From Nocardioides limicola (GTDB taxonomy: Bacteria; Actinomycetota; Actinomycetes; Propionibacteriales; Nocardioidaceae), in NCBI RefSeq assembly GCF_016827675.1, contig NZ_JAERJA010000014.1, positions 1-55,732 of the forward strand: a DNA stretch of 55,732 nucleotides. Reading direction: 5' to 3'. This document shows, in pieces, positions 1 to 6,679 of this stretch. How positions within the stretch are numbered: the first letter of the stretch is position 1; each line of letters starts with the position of its first letter. The notes below the pieces were generated by a model. That model was not told the DNA's origin. It did not search any database and saw only the letters and a list, made by a program, of their open reading frames with translations. A program made the translations under genes and the position numbers.

Positions 1-300
1 CGGGGGTCGGGGGTGGGTGCAACCCTTGCGGTGCTCGCCGAGGCCCGCCCCCCGGGGGGCCCGGCATACCCGCTCCGCGGGCGCTGCCGACCCTCCCCCG
101 GAGCCGGGGGCCTCGGCTCACTGGCTGTGGGGCTTAACGAAGGCAACTGCCTTTGCGAGCTCCGCGGGGACATACCGCACCAAGGGGCCGAGCGCTCAGC
201 TCGGAGGGTCGAGCGGAACTTCGGTTGCGGAACTTCGAGCTGGGGCCCGGGGTGCCCCAGGGGCCGGGGACGTACCGCCCCGCCCCTGGTCGATGCGCGC
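1..300. repeat. Left telomere-like palindrome region
   Basis: There is no convincing gene here; the stretch is filled with short inverted repeats. Visible ones are GGGT-GCA-ACCC (15-25), CCCCCCGGGGGG (48-59), CCCGC-TCC-GCGGG (69-81), CCCCCGG-AG-CCGGGGG (95-110), the alternative pairing GAGCCG/CGGCTC (101-119) and AAGGC-AACT-GCCTT (140-153). Three-base loops and the GCTCCGC core are typical of telomeres of linear actinomycete replicons (invertrons). The block GCCCGG-N4-CCCGCTCCGCGGGC at 59-82 is matched in inverted orientation at the right end (55699-55723). Two copies of the dispersed 10-mer GGTAYGTCCC lie at 166-176 and 266-276. The exact physical end may be slightly inside or outside this sequence. 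Confidence 0.7.
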
Positions 301-308
301 GCGGAGAC

Positions 309-518
309 TCATCGCTGCACCTCGCTCTCGACCCGGACGTCGGTCAGGTTCTCGTCATTGCCCGCGAGCGCGACCAGCAGAGCGGCAGCGCGCTCGCTGA
401 CGTAGACCGGGGTGTTGCTCAGCTTGGCCATGGTGCGCAGCGACGGCCACAGAATCTCGCAGGTCAGATAGACGTGGTGCTCCTCCTTATAGGTGGCGGT
501 CACGGTGCAGGTGGACAT
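309..518 (-). CDS. Small hypothetical protein, 69 aa
   Basis: Last gene of a three-gene leftward cluster (1065 to 309) next to the left telomere. The ATG at 518 is chosen because it overlaps the upstream stop by one base (TGATG), the same junction as between the two preceding genes, which implies translational coupling. The protein begins MSTCTVTATYKEEHHVYLTC. It shows no membrane segment and no motif I recognise, so no function is assigned. Confidence 0.6.
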   Translation of the reverse strand: MSTCTVTATYKEEHHVYLTCEILWPSLRTMAKLSNTPVYVSERAAALLVALAGNDENLTDVRVESEVQR

Positions 519-895
519 CACAGTCCCTCCAGTCGGTTGAAGTGGTCGAGCGTCGGCTCGATCGAGAGTCGGAACGGGCCCTGTGCGGGCTCGCGGACCT
601 GGCAGGACATGAAGGTCATCCACCGGGCTTCAAGGTGGCCGCCGAAGTTCCAGCCGAGGGACTCCTCGTCAGACCATTCGATCTCGGCACCGTCGAGGCC
701 TTCGAGGCGTCGCACGTCGAGGAAGTCACCCTGATCGGACCAGTCCAGGAGGACCGCGACCGAGGTCGGGTGGGCCTCACGGGCCCGGAGCACGAGCAGG
801 TGCAGCGCGGCGGCGACGACCTCAGCCTCGGCGGCGTAGCAGGCCTCCAGCGCCCGGTCGACCCGGACGCTGGCCGCGTCGATCACGCCGCTCAT
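518..895 (-). CDS. Hypothetical protein, 125 aa
   Basis: Middle gene of the leftward cluster, joined by one-base TGATG overlaps on both sides. The product is soluble and acidic, with an Ala/Val-rich helical N-terminal half and a Trp-rich middle (LLDWSDQGDFLDVRR, then WNFGGHLEARWMTFM). High GC3 and tight coupling support it as real. I do not recognise the family. Confidence 0.65.
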   Translation of the reverse strand: MSGVIDAASVRVDRALEACYAAEAEVVAAALHLLVLRAREAHPTSVAVLLDWSDQGDFLDVRRLEGLDGAEIEWSDEESLGWNFGGHLEARWMTFMSCQVREPAQGPFRLSIEPTLDHFNRLEGL

Positions 896-1065
896 CAGAT
901 GAGCCCCATCGCGCGGAGCGGGGAGACGCAGCCCGAGGGGCAGCGACCGTCCTGCTCGACGGAGTGGCTGTGTGGACAGACCAGGGTGAAGTCCAGGCCG
1001 TAGGTGTCATCAAGCTCCCACCCCTCGGGGAGCAGTTCCGCGAGCCCTGCGAGCATCTCGTCCAT
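895..1065 (-). CDS. Small cysteine/histidine-containing protein, 56 aa
   Basis: First gene of the leftward cluster. A near-perfect Shine-Dalgarno (AAGGAGGT) precedes the ATG at 1065. The protein reads MDEMLAGLAELLPEGWELDD at the start and has Cys30, His32, His34, Cys42 and Cys46 in its second half, a possible small metal-binding knuckle. The stop overlaps the next ATG by one base. It is transcribed from the operator-bearing promoter at 1103-1132. Function unknown. Confidence 0.65.
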   Translation of the reverse strand: MDEMLAGLAELLPEGWELDDTYGLDFTLVCPHSHSVEQDGRCPSGCVSPLRAMGLI

Positions 1066-1102
1066 GTCAGGGGGGAACCTCCTTAGTTGATTACTACCCC
1101 AT

Positions 1103-1132
1103 AGTTTACAGTCTCACGCTGTATTTTGCCAA
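1103..1132 (-). promoter_or_regulatory. Promoter with TACAG-N7-CTGTA operator between -35 and -10
   Basis: On the minus strand, TTGGCA (1132-1127) and TAAACT (1108-1103) are separated by 18 bases. The palindrome TACAG-N7-CTGTA (1107-1123) fills the spacer, and its right half forms the first bases of the -10. The same arrangement precedes the genes starting at 4044 and 5275, which makes a shared repressor site likely. It drives the 1065-309 cluster. Confidence 0.6.
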
Positions 1133-1225
1133 GGGTTTCGAGAGGGGAATCCGGGTAGGGAGTGACAGCGGGCTGCGGCTGTGCGTAGCGGCAAACGGAC
1201 GGTTAGCTCGGGCACCCGGGTAGGT

Positions 1226-1438
1226 GGTACGTCCCCTCCGCCGGGCGCTCCCTTGGGCAAGCTCTCGCCCGGGTGCTGACCAGAGCCCAGGTAGGTCAAG
1301 GAGTCCCGAGGGGCAGGAATGGACCCGAGAGACACGCTTACCCAGACGGGCGCGGTCACCAGGGCCGACCAGACGGTGACCTGGTCGAGCAGCCCGACGA
1401 GATCCCCCCGGTAGCTGCGCCGGAGGTGGTATGTCCCC
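1226..1438 (+). repeat. Two direct repeats containing GGTAYGTCCC in a gene-poor gap
   Basis: The sequence GGTGGTAYGTCCCCTCCGCC occurs near 1224 and again near 1426, about 200 bases apart, inside the gap 1133-1498. Both carry the dispersed 10-mer GGTAYGTCCC. I see no convincing gene in this gap; a short minus-strand stretch with high GC3 (around 1340-1400) could be a remnant. Confidence 0.5.
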
Positions 1439-1498
1439 TCCGCCGGCGCAGCAGCCGGGCGGCTGAGCTCGAGGTCCGCAGAGTCTGCTCTTGCCCGG

Positions 1499-1966
1499 CT
1501 ACGCCGCCTGGTCGGCCTGCTGTGGGGCGAGGAGGCCATCGGTGATCTGTGCGGCCGCAGCCGCCAGCCGCGGCGTGGTGGCGACCTTGTCGATCGCGTA
1601 CATCACCGTGGCGTGGTGCTGGCCGAAGAAGGCCCCGATCGCGGACAGCGTCAGACCGCAGGCGCGGGCGACGGCCTGGGCCACAGCACGGGCATCAGTG
1701 ACGGGGCGGTGCCGATCGCGCGATCTCACCGCCTCGACCGAGACCCCGAACACACCGGAGGCTAGCCGGGTCGCCGCGGAGCAGATCTGGTCGGGGCTGT
1801 AGTCGAACTCGTGGGAGACGGTCACATGGTCGGCGAGTTGCTCGGCGAGCTCAACCACCAGGACGCGCAGCTGCTGGGCGTCGAGAGCGCCGAGAAGTTG
1901 GTCGACATCGTCTGCCGCATCTACTGCTACGGCACGGATGAGGTCGGCGAGGAGCGGCTCGGTCAT
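1499..1966 (-). CDS. Stand-alone DnaA domain IV-like DNA-binding protein, 155 aa
   Basis: The C-terminal half (about residues 90-140) reads ARAVAQAVARACGLTLSAIG followed by GQHHATVMYAIDKV. This matches the helix-turn-helix and signature of DnaA domain IV (Bac_DnaA_C), the part that reads DnaA boxes; the DnaA ATPase domain is absent. The N-terminal half is helical and acidic. The ATG at 1966 overlaps the stop of the preceding gene (ATGA). On a plasmid it could bind DnaA boxes to modulate replication or act as a transcription factor; that role is inferred. It is the last gene of the 4044-1499 leftward operon. Confidence 0.75.
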   Translation of the reverse strand: MTEPLLADLIRAVAVDAADDVDQLLGALDAQQLRVLVVELAEQLADHVTVSHEFDYSPDQICSAATRLASGVFGVSVEAVRSRDRHRPVTDARAVAQAVARACGLTLSAIGAFFGQHHATVMYAIDKVATTPRLAAAAAQITDGLLAPQQADQAA

Positions 1967-2193
1967 CGGGCGCTCCCGGTGACGGTGGTAGCGGGCTGCT
2001 GGGTGGCCGGCGGCTCGCGGGCGGCGAGGACGCCGAGCATGAGTTCGACGAGCTGCTCGTGCCCGGGGAGCGCAACGACCTGGGCGCGGTGTTCAATCGG
2101 GACGCAGCGCAGGCACAGCGCGAAGGTGGTGTCGGGGAAGGCCAGAGTGACGTCGGTGCCGCGGCCGCACGACACGCAGATCGGAGCGTTCAT
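1963..2193 (-). CDS. Small zinc-ribbon-like protein, 76 aa
   Basis: Has CVSC near the N-terminus (residues 7-10) and CLRC at about residues 27-30, the spacing of a small zinc ribbon. The remainder is helical with no recognised domain. ATGA overlaps on both sides put it in the 4044-1499 operon. Function unknown. Confidence 0.65.
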   Translation of the reverse strand: MNAPICVSCGRGTDVTLAFPDTTFALCLRCVPIEHRAQVVALPGHEQLVELMLGVLAAREPPATQQPATTVTGSAR

Positions 2194-2414
2194 CGGGCAC
2201 CTCCGAACACGGAACCGGGCAGGATCGCCGCAGTGGCGGCAAAGGCGTAGGCCGAGGTGCGGATCTTGTTGACGATTTCGCGGCGCAGGATCTGCTCGTC
2301 GACCTCGATGAGCGGCGAGCCATCGGGCCAGGTCGCGCCCCGGAGGGTCTCCAAGACAGCCTCAGTGAAGGCCTCCGGGGTGAACGTGCTCGGCCCGTAG
2401 CAGGTGGCGCTCAT
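2190..2414 (-). CDS. Hypothetical protein, 74 aa
   Basis: The start at 2414 is chosen from the ATGA overlap with the upstream whiB-like stop. It begins MSATCYGPSTFTPEAFTEAV and ends in a hydrophobic Ala-rich segment (SAYAFAATAAILPG) that might associate with a membrane. No family recognised. Confidence 0.55.
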   Translation of the reverse strand: MSATCYGPSTFTPEAFTEAVLETLRGATWPDGSPLIEVDEQILRREIVNKIRTSAYAFAATAAILPGSVFGGAR

Positions 2415-2773
2415 GCGGCCGTTCCTTCCGGGGGCTGCACCGCGGCGGGAGCCGCAGGGCGCGGGGTCGGTCCGGGGGCGGTGGCCTCGGTGAGCTCGAG
2501 GGATCGGTGTTTGAGGCCACGGCGCTCCCTTTCTGAGAGGCCGCCCCAGATTCCGAATCGCTCGTCGTTGTCGAGCGCGGCCTGGAGGCATTGCTCGCGC
2601 ACGTCGCAGGACTGACATATCTTCTTGGCCGCGCGGGACGAGCCGCCCTTCTCGGGGAAGAAGGACTCCGCGTCGGTCTGGGCGCACAGTGCTTGGTCGC
2701 GCCAGTCCTCCTCGAGGGCGTCGGAGTGGAGCGCGAGGCTGGCGAGTGCGCCGGTGACGTCGAGGTTCTTCAT
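2411..2773 (-). CDS. WhiB-family iron-sulfur transcription factor, 120 aa
   Basis: Carries the four Wbl cluster-ligand cysteines Cys30, Cys53, Cys56 and Cys62 (C-x22-CxxC-x5-C), the GIWGG turn at 74-78, and a following basic stretch (RERRGLKHR). WhiB proteins are actinobacterial [4Fe-4S] regulators that usually act with the housekeeping sigma factor, so this one may link plasmid gene expression to host redox or developmental state. It lies inside the operon, overlapping the next gene by ATGA. A Pro/Ala-rich tail follows the core domain. Confidence 0.9.
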   Translation of the reverse strand: MKNLDVTGALASLALHSDALEEDWRDQALCAQTDAESFFPEKGGSSRAAKKICQSCDVREQCLQAALDNDERFGIWGGLSERERRGLKHRSLELTEATAPGPTPRPAAPAAVQPPEGTAA

Positions 2774-2776
2774 GGC

Positions 2777-2962
2777 TCAGTCCTCCTCTCGGCCAGGCGA
2801 GGCGGAAGGGCGCCCACGACCAGGTCGGGGAGCAGCCGGGCGACGGTGCCGCTGCCCCTCATCGAGCAGGAGGACGGGTGCGACGTCGGCGAACCGCGGG
2901 TCGATTATGTGCATCTGGATCAGTTCCTTCACTTCGGCAAGGGGCAGGGGCGAGGGGGGCAT
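2777..2962 (-). CDS. Hypothetical protein, about 61 aa
   Basis: The likely start at 2962 (MPPSPLPLAEVKEL...) follows the upstream stop by one base; an earlier GTG/ATG near 2980 is possible. It has a short helical N-terminal half and a basic, proline-rich tail. No recognised domain. Included because it fills the operon with conserved tight spacing. Confidence 0.45.
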   Translation of the reverse strand: MPPSPLPLAEVKELIQMHIIDPRFADVAPVLLLDEGQRHRRPAAPRPGRGRPSASPGREED

Positions 2963-2963
2963 G

Positions 2964-3209
2964 TCAGCCGTGGCCACCATCGGCGTGGCGATCGTTGACC
3001 GAGGAGCCCGACGAGTCCAGGTAGACGTGGCCGTCGGAGTGGCCGGTAGGACGGGCGCACCTCAACCCGTCCGGCGCGTCCCACAACTGGTGCTGGCAGA
3101 CACCGGCCTGGGGGTTGGGAACAGCCGAGAGGACCCGGGGCCCTTGGGACGGCTGGCCGGGGGCCTCGACGGCCAGGTGAGCTGCGAGATGGGCGGTCAT
3201 TGCGCTCAC
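2964..3209 (-). CDS. Small Cys/His-motif protein, 81 aa
   Basis: Starts with ATGA overlap to the upstream gene. The middle contains C-x-H-x-LWD-x6-C followed by GHSDGHVYLD, so two Cys and several His are spaced as in a small metal-binding fold. Short proteins with this kind of motif occur in actinophages and plasmids without assigned function. Confidence 0.6.
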   Translation of the reverse strand: MSAMTAHLAAHLAVEAPGQPSQGPRVLSAVPNPQAGVCQHQLWDAPDGLRCARPTGHSDGHVYLDSSGSSVNDRHADGGHG

Positions 3210-3607
3210 CCCACGGCCCAGTCAGGGTGGGCGGGATATCCGATCCGGGTGCAACCGGCGTTGGGTGCGCCAAAGTCGAACAGTGGGCCAGCGACGACGT
3301 GCTCCTCGCCCTCGACCTCGGCCCGGTAGGCCAGGACGCCGGTGTAGTAGAGCTCGCCGTCGTCGTCGTACATCTTGAACACCGCGGTGCGGATGCCGCA
3401 ATCCTCCAGCGCGCGGCGGCCCGCCTCGCTTCCGCGGCGGTCCAGGGCGTCGATGAGGTCGTTGGGCGCCTGGCGCGGGCCGGAGGTGCCAGCCTCATTG
3501 TCGGTGCTGCTGGAGTGGTCGCCGGCGTCGGCGGCGAAGAGGTGGTCGACCACGATCATCCAGCTGTAGTCGCTGGGCTCGTCCGAGGGTGCGAAGAGGG
3601 GGATCAT
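3206..3607 (-). CDS. Hypothetical protein, 133 aa
   Basis: Soluble acidic protein containing KMYDDDGELYYTGVLAYRAE, a beta-rich stretch, with a weakly charged N-terminal portion. Coupled to its neighbours by one-base or ATGA overlaps. Codon use matches the operon. No recognised family. Confidence 0.65.
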   Translation of the reverse strand: MIPLFAPSDEPSDYSWMIVVDHLFAADAGDHSSSTDNEAGTSGPRQAPNDLIDALDRRGSEAGRRALEDCGIRTAVFKMYDDDGELYYTGVLAYRAEVEGEEHVVAGPLFDFGAPNAGCTRIGYPAHPDWAVG

Positions 3608-4044
3608 CAGTCCTCCTCAGGAAGGCTGATGAGGAGCACCGGGGCCCCGTTGTCGTCGACGGTGACGACGACCTTGAGCTCGACCTTCTCCGGCTGCGGC
3701 TCACCGTCGAGCAGCTCGACGGTCTCGTTGGGGATCCGGTAGAGCTCGACCTTGACCTGCCCGGGGCGATCGGCGTTGCGCATGAGGCCCTTAACCGCGA
3801 CGTAGGTCATCCAGAGGACGTCCCACAGGCGGCCGGTCTCGCTCTGGCCGTAGGCACCGGTGCGCTCACTATCCTCATCGGTCCAAGCGACGCAGTCGGT
3901 CCAGGCGGCCGCAGTCAGGAGGACGGGCCAGGCGAACAGGTCACCGGCGAGGTCGCCGGCCTCGATCAGCACGCCGTCGGCGACCGCGGCGGCCATCGTG
4001 TAGACGGCGATCGGTTCGCCGAAGAAGTCAGTCAGGTCGCTCAT
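3607..4044 (-). CDS. DUF6573-like protein, 145 aa, first gene of accessory operon
   Basis: The start at 4044 is set by AGGAAGGGGAGG upstream of ATG. The N-terminus MSDLTDFFGEPIAVYTMAAA followed by VADGVLIEAGDLA resembles the DUF6573 family of actinobacterial plasmids and integrative elements, which has no known function. It heads the 4044-1499 operon, downstream of two promoter signals: a TTGACT/TAATCT promoter with embedded operator (4105-4134) and the TGTCACA-type element at 4195-4227. Confidence 0.7.
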   Translation of the reverse strand: MSDLTDFFGEPIAVYTMAAAVADGVLIEAGDLAGDLFAWPVLLTAAAWTDCVAWTDEDSERTGAYGQSETGRLWDVLWMTYVAVKGLMRNADRPGQVKVELYRIPNETVELLDGEPQPEKVELKVVVTVDDNGAPVLLISLPEED

Positions 4045-4104
4045 CGCGCCCTCCCCTTCCTGTTGGGCTGGTGGGTTCCGGCAGGGGTGCCGGCTCACGT
4101 TGTT

Positions 4105-4150
4105 AGATTACAGTTTCAGACTGCATTTAGTCAACAGTCCGACGCTGTAA
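4105..4150 (-). promoter_or_regulatory. Promoter with two TACAG-N7-CTGTA-type operators
   Basis: Minus strand: TTGACT (4134-4129) and TAATCT (4110-4105) are 18 bases apart. One operator, TTACAG-N7-CTGCA in plus orientation (4108-4125), fills the spacer; a second, AACAG-N7-CTGTAA (4133-4150), lies just upstream of the -35. The double site suggests cooperative repression of the 4044-1499 operon. Confidence 0.6.
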
Positions 4151-4194
4151 ATTGTGAAGAACCTTCTCCGGATCACGAACTGCCTTCTCACTCA

Positions 4195-4227
4195 GGGCAA
4201 GTACGCGGCGAGCACCGTCGTGTGACC
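4195..4227 (-). promoter_or_regulatory. TGTCACA/ACTTGCCC promoter element (18-base spacing variant)
   Basis: On the minus strand GGTCACA (4227-4221), then 18 bases, then ACTTGCCC (4202-4195) and a downstream TGAGTGAGAAGG. It is the least conserved of six related elements: one -35 mismatch and an 18- rather than 17-base spacer. It lies about 150 bases upstream of the ATG at 4044, with the operators between. Confidence 0.5.
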
Positions 4228-4280
4228 TTGAGCAGCCCACGAAATTCGGCCGGCCTCTCCCTCTCCCCCGCGCGTCCGAG

Positions 4281-4560
4281 GTTCGGCAGGTAGGTCAGGG
4301 TGCGCGTCGTCGAGCGGCGGCGATGGCATCGGTGGCCTGGCAGCTGACTCCGACGTGGCCAGAAGCTCGCGGCGGCGTACAACGTCGCCAGGGTGCTGCG
4401 GCATCGAGGACCTCGCGATGGCGGACCATCGGGTCAGCGAAGGACAGCACGCCTTGGTGCCGGTCTCGGCGGCGAGCCGCCAGACCTGGGCGAGCCTCCA
4501 GGACTCGACGTTGGCCGAGGTGAGGACGAATCTGCCCAGCTCAAGCTCTGGGTATGGGCG
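4281..4560 (-). pseudogene. Decayed fragment of a Mom-family DNA-modification gene
   Basis: Reading leftward in shifting frames, I find LELGRFVLTSANVESWRLAQ and VWRLAAETGTK, then after a frameshift VLSFADPMVRHREV, GHVG...QATDAI, and in a third frame RTLTYLP. The series ELGRFVL / SFADP / GHVG-x-YQA / RTLTYLP is the conserved core of phage and plasmid Mom-family (GNAT-fold adenine modification, antirestriction) proteins. At least two frameshifts and loss of both ends make this a remnant. Assignment rests on my recall of the family pattern, not on an alignment. Confidence 0.5.
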
Positions 4561-4634
4561 CCAACGGGAGGCGAGCGACAGTGGTGCCGTCACGCCGGGG
4601 CGCTGTGGCAACAAGGAGCGCAGAGCCGAAATGG

Positions 4635-4675
4635 ACGAGATCCCCGATGCGAGAGTCTCGCAATGGGGATCTCGT
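4635..4675. repeat. 41-nt nested palindrome
   Basis: Outer arms ACGAGATCCCC (4635-4645) and GGGGATCTCGT (4665-4675) are perfect complements. Inside them GCGAGA-G-TCTCGC (4649-4661) is a second perfect palindrome; only the GAT/AAT steps between are unpaired. No T-run follows on either strand, so it is not a standard terminator. It lies between the Mom remnant and the HTH gene at 4734. Candidate roles are a recombination or nicking site, an operator or a single-strand hairpin. Confidence 0.6.
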
Positions 4676-4733
4676 AGTGCGACCACCTACCAGGGTTTCG
4701 GTTCCCCCTGAAGGGGCAGACCCAGTGGGGCCC

Positions 4734-4982
4734 TCAGCCTTGCTCGGTCGGGGAGCTCGCAGGTGCACGTCGTCTAGGAGCGCGATCCGCTCCCTTGCTG
4801 TGGTCACCGCGTCCGGGACGGTTGGCCTGCCAGGCCTTGATCTCGTCCTCGTCCCACACTGGCGTGCGGCCGACGTGTCGGATCGGCTTGGGCGCCTGGC
4901 CGCGCGCGACGTAGCCCGAGAATGTCTTCCGCGCGACGCCAGTCAACTCGACGACCTCACCGCTGGTGATCTCTCGGCCCAT
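4734..4982 (-). CDS. MerR/AlpA-like helix-turn-helix protein, 82 aa
   Basis: Residues about 5-55 (EITSGEVVELTGVARKTFSG, then YVARGQAPKPIRHVGRTPVW and DEDEIKAWQANRPGRG) form the winged-helix pattern of AlpA/excisionase-type DNA-binding proteins, with the TPVW-x2-DEI wing. A basic unstructured tail follows. One-base overlap with the upstream gene. It may regulate plasmid genes or assist recombination; it is one candidate repressor for the TTACAG-N7-CTGTAA sites. Confidence 0.7.
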   Translation of the reverse strand: MGREITSGEVVELTGVARKTFSGYVARGQAPKPIRHVGRTPVWDEDEIKAWQANRPGRGDHSKGADRAPRRRAPASSPTEQG

Positions 4983-5275
4983 CAGGCGTTCTCCCCCGCA
5001 GCAGCTTCGTCGTCGTGGGTGATCACAGGAACCAGGTACGGCGTGCGCAGCGCAAGGTCGATGTTGCGTGCCCAGTACGAAGGGTCCTGAGCCAGGGTCA
5101 CGCTGGCGACGAATTTTCCGGTCTCGTCGGCGACCGGGACAGGGACATCGACCGGGACGGCCGACTCGCTTCCCTCGAAGCGGTAGGTCCCGTCCGCATC
5201 CACGACCAGGACAGCTGCAACCTGGTAGTCAGCGGTGTTCTCGGGGACGGGCTCCTGGAACTCAACTCTGATCAT
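4982..5275 (-). CDS. Hypothetical protein, 97 aa
   Basis: The start at 5275 (MIRVEFQEPVPENTADYQVA) follows an AGAAGGGGGG ribosome-binding site. It is an acidic, beta-rich soluble protein with no recognised domain. It is cotranscribed with the HTH gene, from the operator-bearing promoter at 5338-5366. Confidence 0.6.
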   Translation of the reverse strand: MIRVEFQEPVPENTADYQVAAVLVVDADGTYRFEGSESAVPVDVPVPVADETGKFVASVTLAQDPSYWARNIDLALRTPYLVPVITHDDEAAAGENA

Positions 5276-5337
5276 GGGACTCGCACCCCCCTTCTGTGTC
5301 TGGGTCATCTGGGTCTGGGTAGACGACTTCACCCAAC

Positions 5338-5366
5338 ATTTTACAGCCTCGAACTGTACATGTCAG
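5338..5366 (-). promoter_or_regulatory. Promoter with TTACAG-N7-CTGTAC operator
   Basis: Minus strand CTGACA (5366-5361) and TAAAAT (5343-5338), 17 bases apart, with TTACAG-N7-CTGTAC (5341-5359) between them. This is the third promoter of this design and drives 5275-4734. The -35 overlaps the stop codon of the upstream kinase-like gene. Confidence 0.6.
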
Positions 5367-6583
5367 TAGGCGTCCCTCACGACACCCTCGGAGAGCATCC
5401 TCTCGGCCCTGGCCCGCAGCGCCTGGGAGCGCGACGGTTGGAGTACCTTCTCCATCCCCATCAGGTCCGGGGAAGACAGCAAACGCTGGAGTGCATCGCG
5501 CTCCTGGTAGGTCAACGCCGGATCGCGCTGAACGCGGCTCCACACCAAGATCGAGGCGTTCTGGATGTCGCCGGGTCGGGCGAAGGCGTACCCGTGGTCG
5601 ATCAATGACAGACGGTCACCTGCGATGAGGTAGTTGGCGCCGTGGCGATCCTGCTGGCCGATGAGGCAGTCAAAGAACCCAGCCTCGCGCCACTCCCCTG
5701 TACGCCAGGGGTCTTGGTCACGTTCCTTGCCGGGACGCTGGAGGGCGAACGAGCCGAGCTCACCGTTGATCTCCCGGATCACCACCGGAGGAACGACTTC
5801 GGACCAGGGCGGGCCCATCTGACTGGCCAGACGCCAGGCGGCCGCCTCGTGCAGTGACTGCTGGGCACTGTCCTGGCCGAAACCTCGCTCGAGGCGCTTG
5901 TTCTCGCCGCCGAAGGGCTTGAAGTAGCCCACGACTCCGTTGTCGATCTCGACCCGACGGGTGGTGTTCGTGCCCGACCGCGGGGTCCGATCACCCTTCG
6001 CACTACCCAGAGTCTCGACCGCCGACGGCTGGCCGGAGAGCATCGAACGCTCGTCGCGGTGACCTCCCTGCTGAGCCATGACGGCCAGGATCTGCCCCTG
6101 GAGCTCGCCGGTGCACCATGTGCTCGTCGACCAGGTCGGGACCGGCACAGACGGCCGATCTGAATCTGGTGCAACAGCTGAGCCAGCCCCACCACCGACG
6201 CCTAAGCCTGCTCCTGCGGCAGGTGCCGGACCCCCGGCACGCCGACCGCCCGCAGCGGGAGGGATGTGGACCGCGCCGAGATGCGGCGGGACGCCCGGGC
6301 GCTGGCCAGCTGCAGCCGCAGGAGGCTGGGTTGGACCGTCGACCGGGACGCCGTTGACAAAGTCGTTGGGGTCGAACCCCTTCTCCCTTATCCACTCCTT
6401 GGCCACCTTGGGCGGCGCCGCCACCAGTTGCGCGCACTCCTCGGGACTGTGTCCGTTCTGGCGGGCCCACTCGGCGACGTTGCGGCGGATCGCCCGGTTC
6501 TCTCGACGACGCTCGTTGTGCCTGACCAACTGAGTACCTACACAGCGGCAACGACGGCCGCCGTCACCTATCGCCCGACACAC
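5363..6583 (-). CDS. PI3/PI4-kinase-fold protein
   Basis: The C-terminal domain carries phosphatidylinositol-kinase-like signatures: GVVGYFKPFGGENKR (likely ATP-binding lysine), FFDCLIGQQDRHGANYLI (catalytic DRHxxN) and LSLIDHGYAF (metal-binding DHG). All key residues look intact, so an active lipid or protein kinase is plausible. The N-terminus CRAIGDGGRRCRC is cysteine-rich, followed by a helical segment and a long Pro/Gly/Ala linker. I prefer the GTG at 6583 (start MCRAIGDGG); a GTG at 6628 would add 15 residues. Proteins like this occur in actinobacterial mobile elements; substrate unknown. A toxin, an effector or a regulator are all possible. Confidence 0.7.
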   Translation of the reverse strand: MCRAIGDGGRRCRCVGTQLVRHNERRRENRAIRRNVAEWARQNGHSPEECAQLVAAPPKVAKEWIREKGFDPNDFVNGVPVDGPTQPPAAAAGQRPGVPPHLGAVHIPPAAGGRRAGGPAPAAGAGLGVGGGAGSAVAPDSDRPSVPVPTWSTSTWCTGELQGQILAVMAQQGGHRDERSMLSGQPSAVETLGSAKGDRTPRSGTNTTRRVEIDNGVVGYFKPFGGENKRLERGFGQDSAQQSLHEAAAWRLASQMGPPWSEVVPPVVIREINGELGSFALQRPGKERDQDPWRTGEWREAGFFDCLIGQQDRHGANYLIAGDRLSLIDHGYAFARPGDIQNASILVWSRVQRDPALTYQERDALQRLLSSPDLMGMEKVLQPSRSQALRARAERMLSEGVVRDAY

Positions 6584-6679
6584 TGTTCTGCCCCCAAGCT
6601 CATTCCCCTCTTCCTTCTCCCTAGGCACCCCGGGCTGTCCGAACCAGGGACCTAACGCTTCCTCGAGGCCGCGTGGGCC

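Noticed and set aside
1103..1132. TACAG-N7-CTGTA as a LexA (SOS) box
   Set aside because: The half-sites are in the opposite order from the enterobacterial CTGT-N8-ACAG box, and actinobacterial LexA sites are of the GAAC-N4-GTTC type.
1114..1539. Minus-strand frame of 141 codons in the gap after the DnaA-like gene
   Set aside because: Only a short patch has coding-like GC3 and no domain or start signal is visible; at most a gene remnant.
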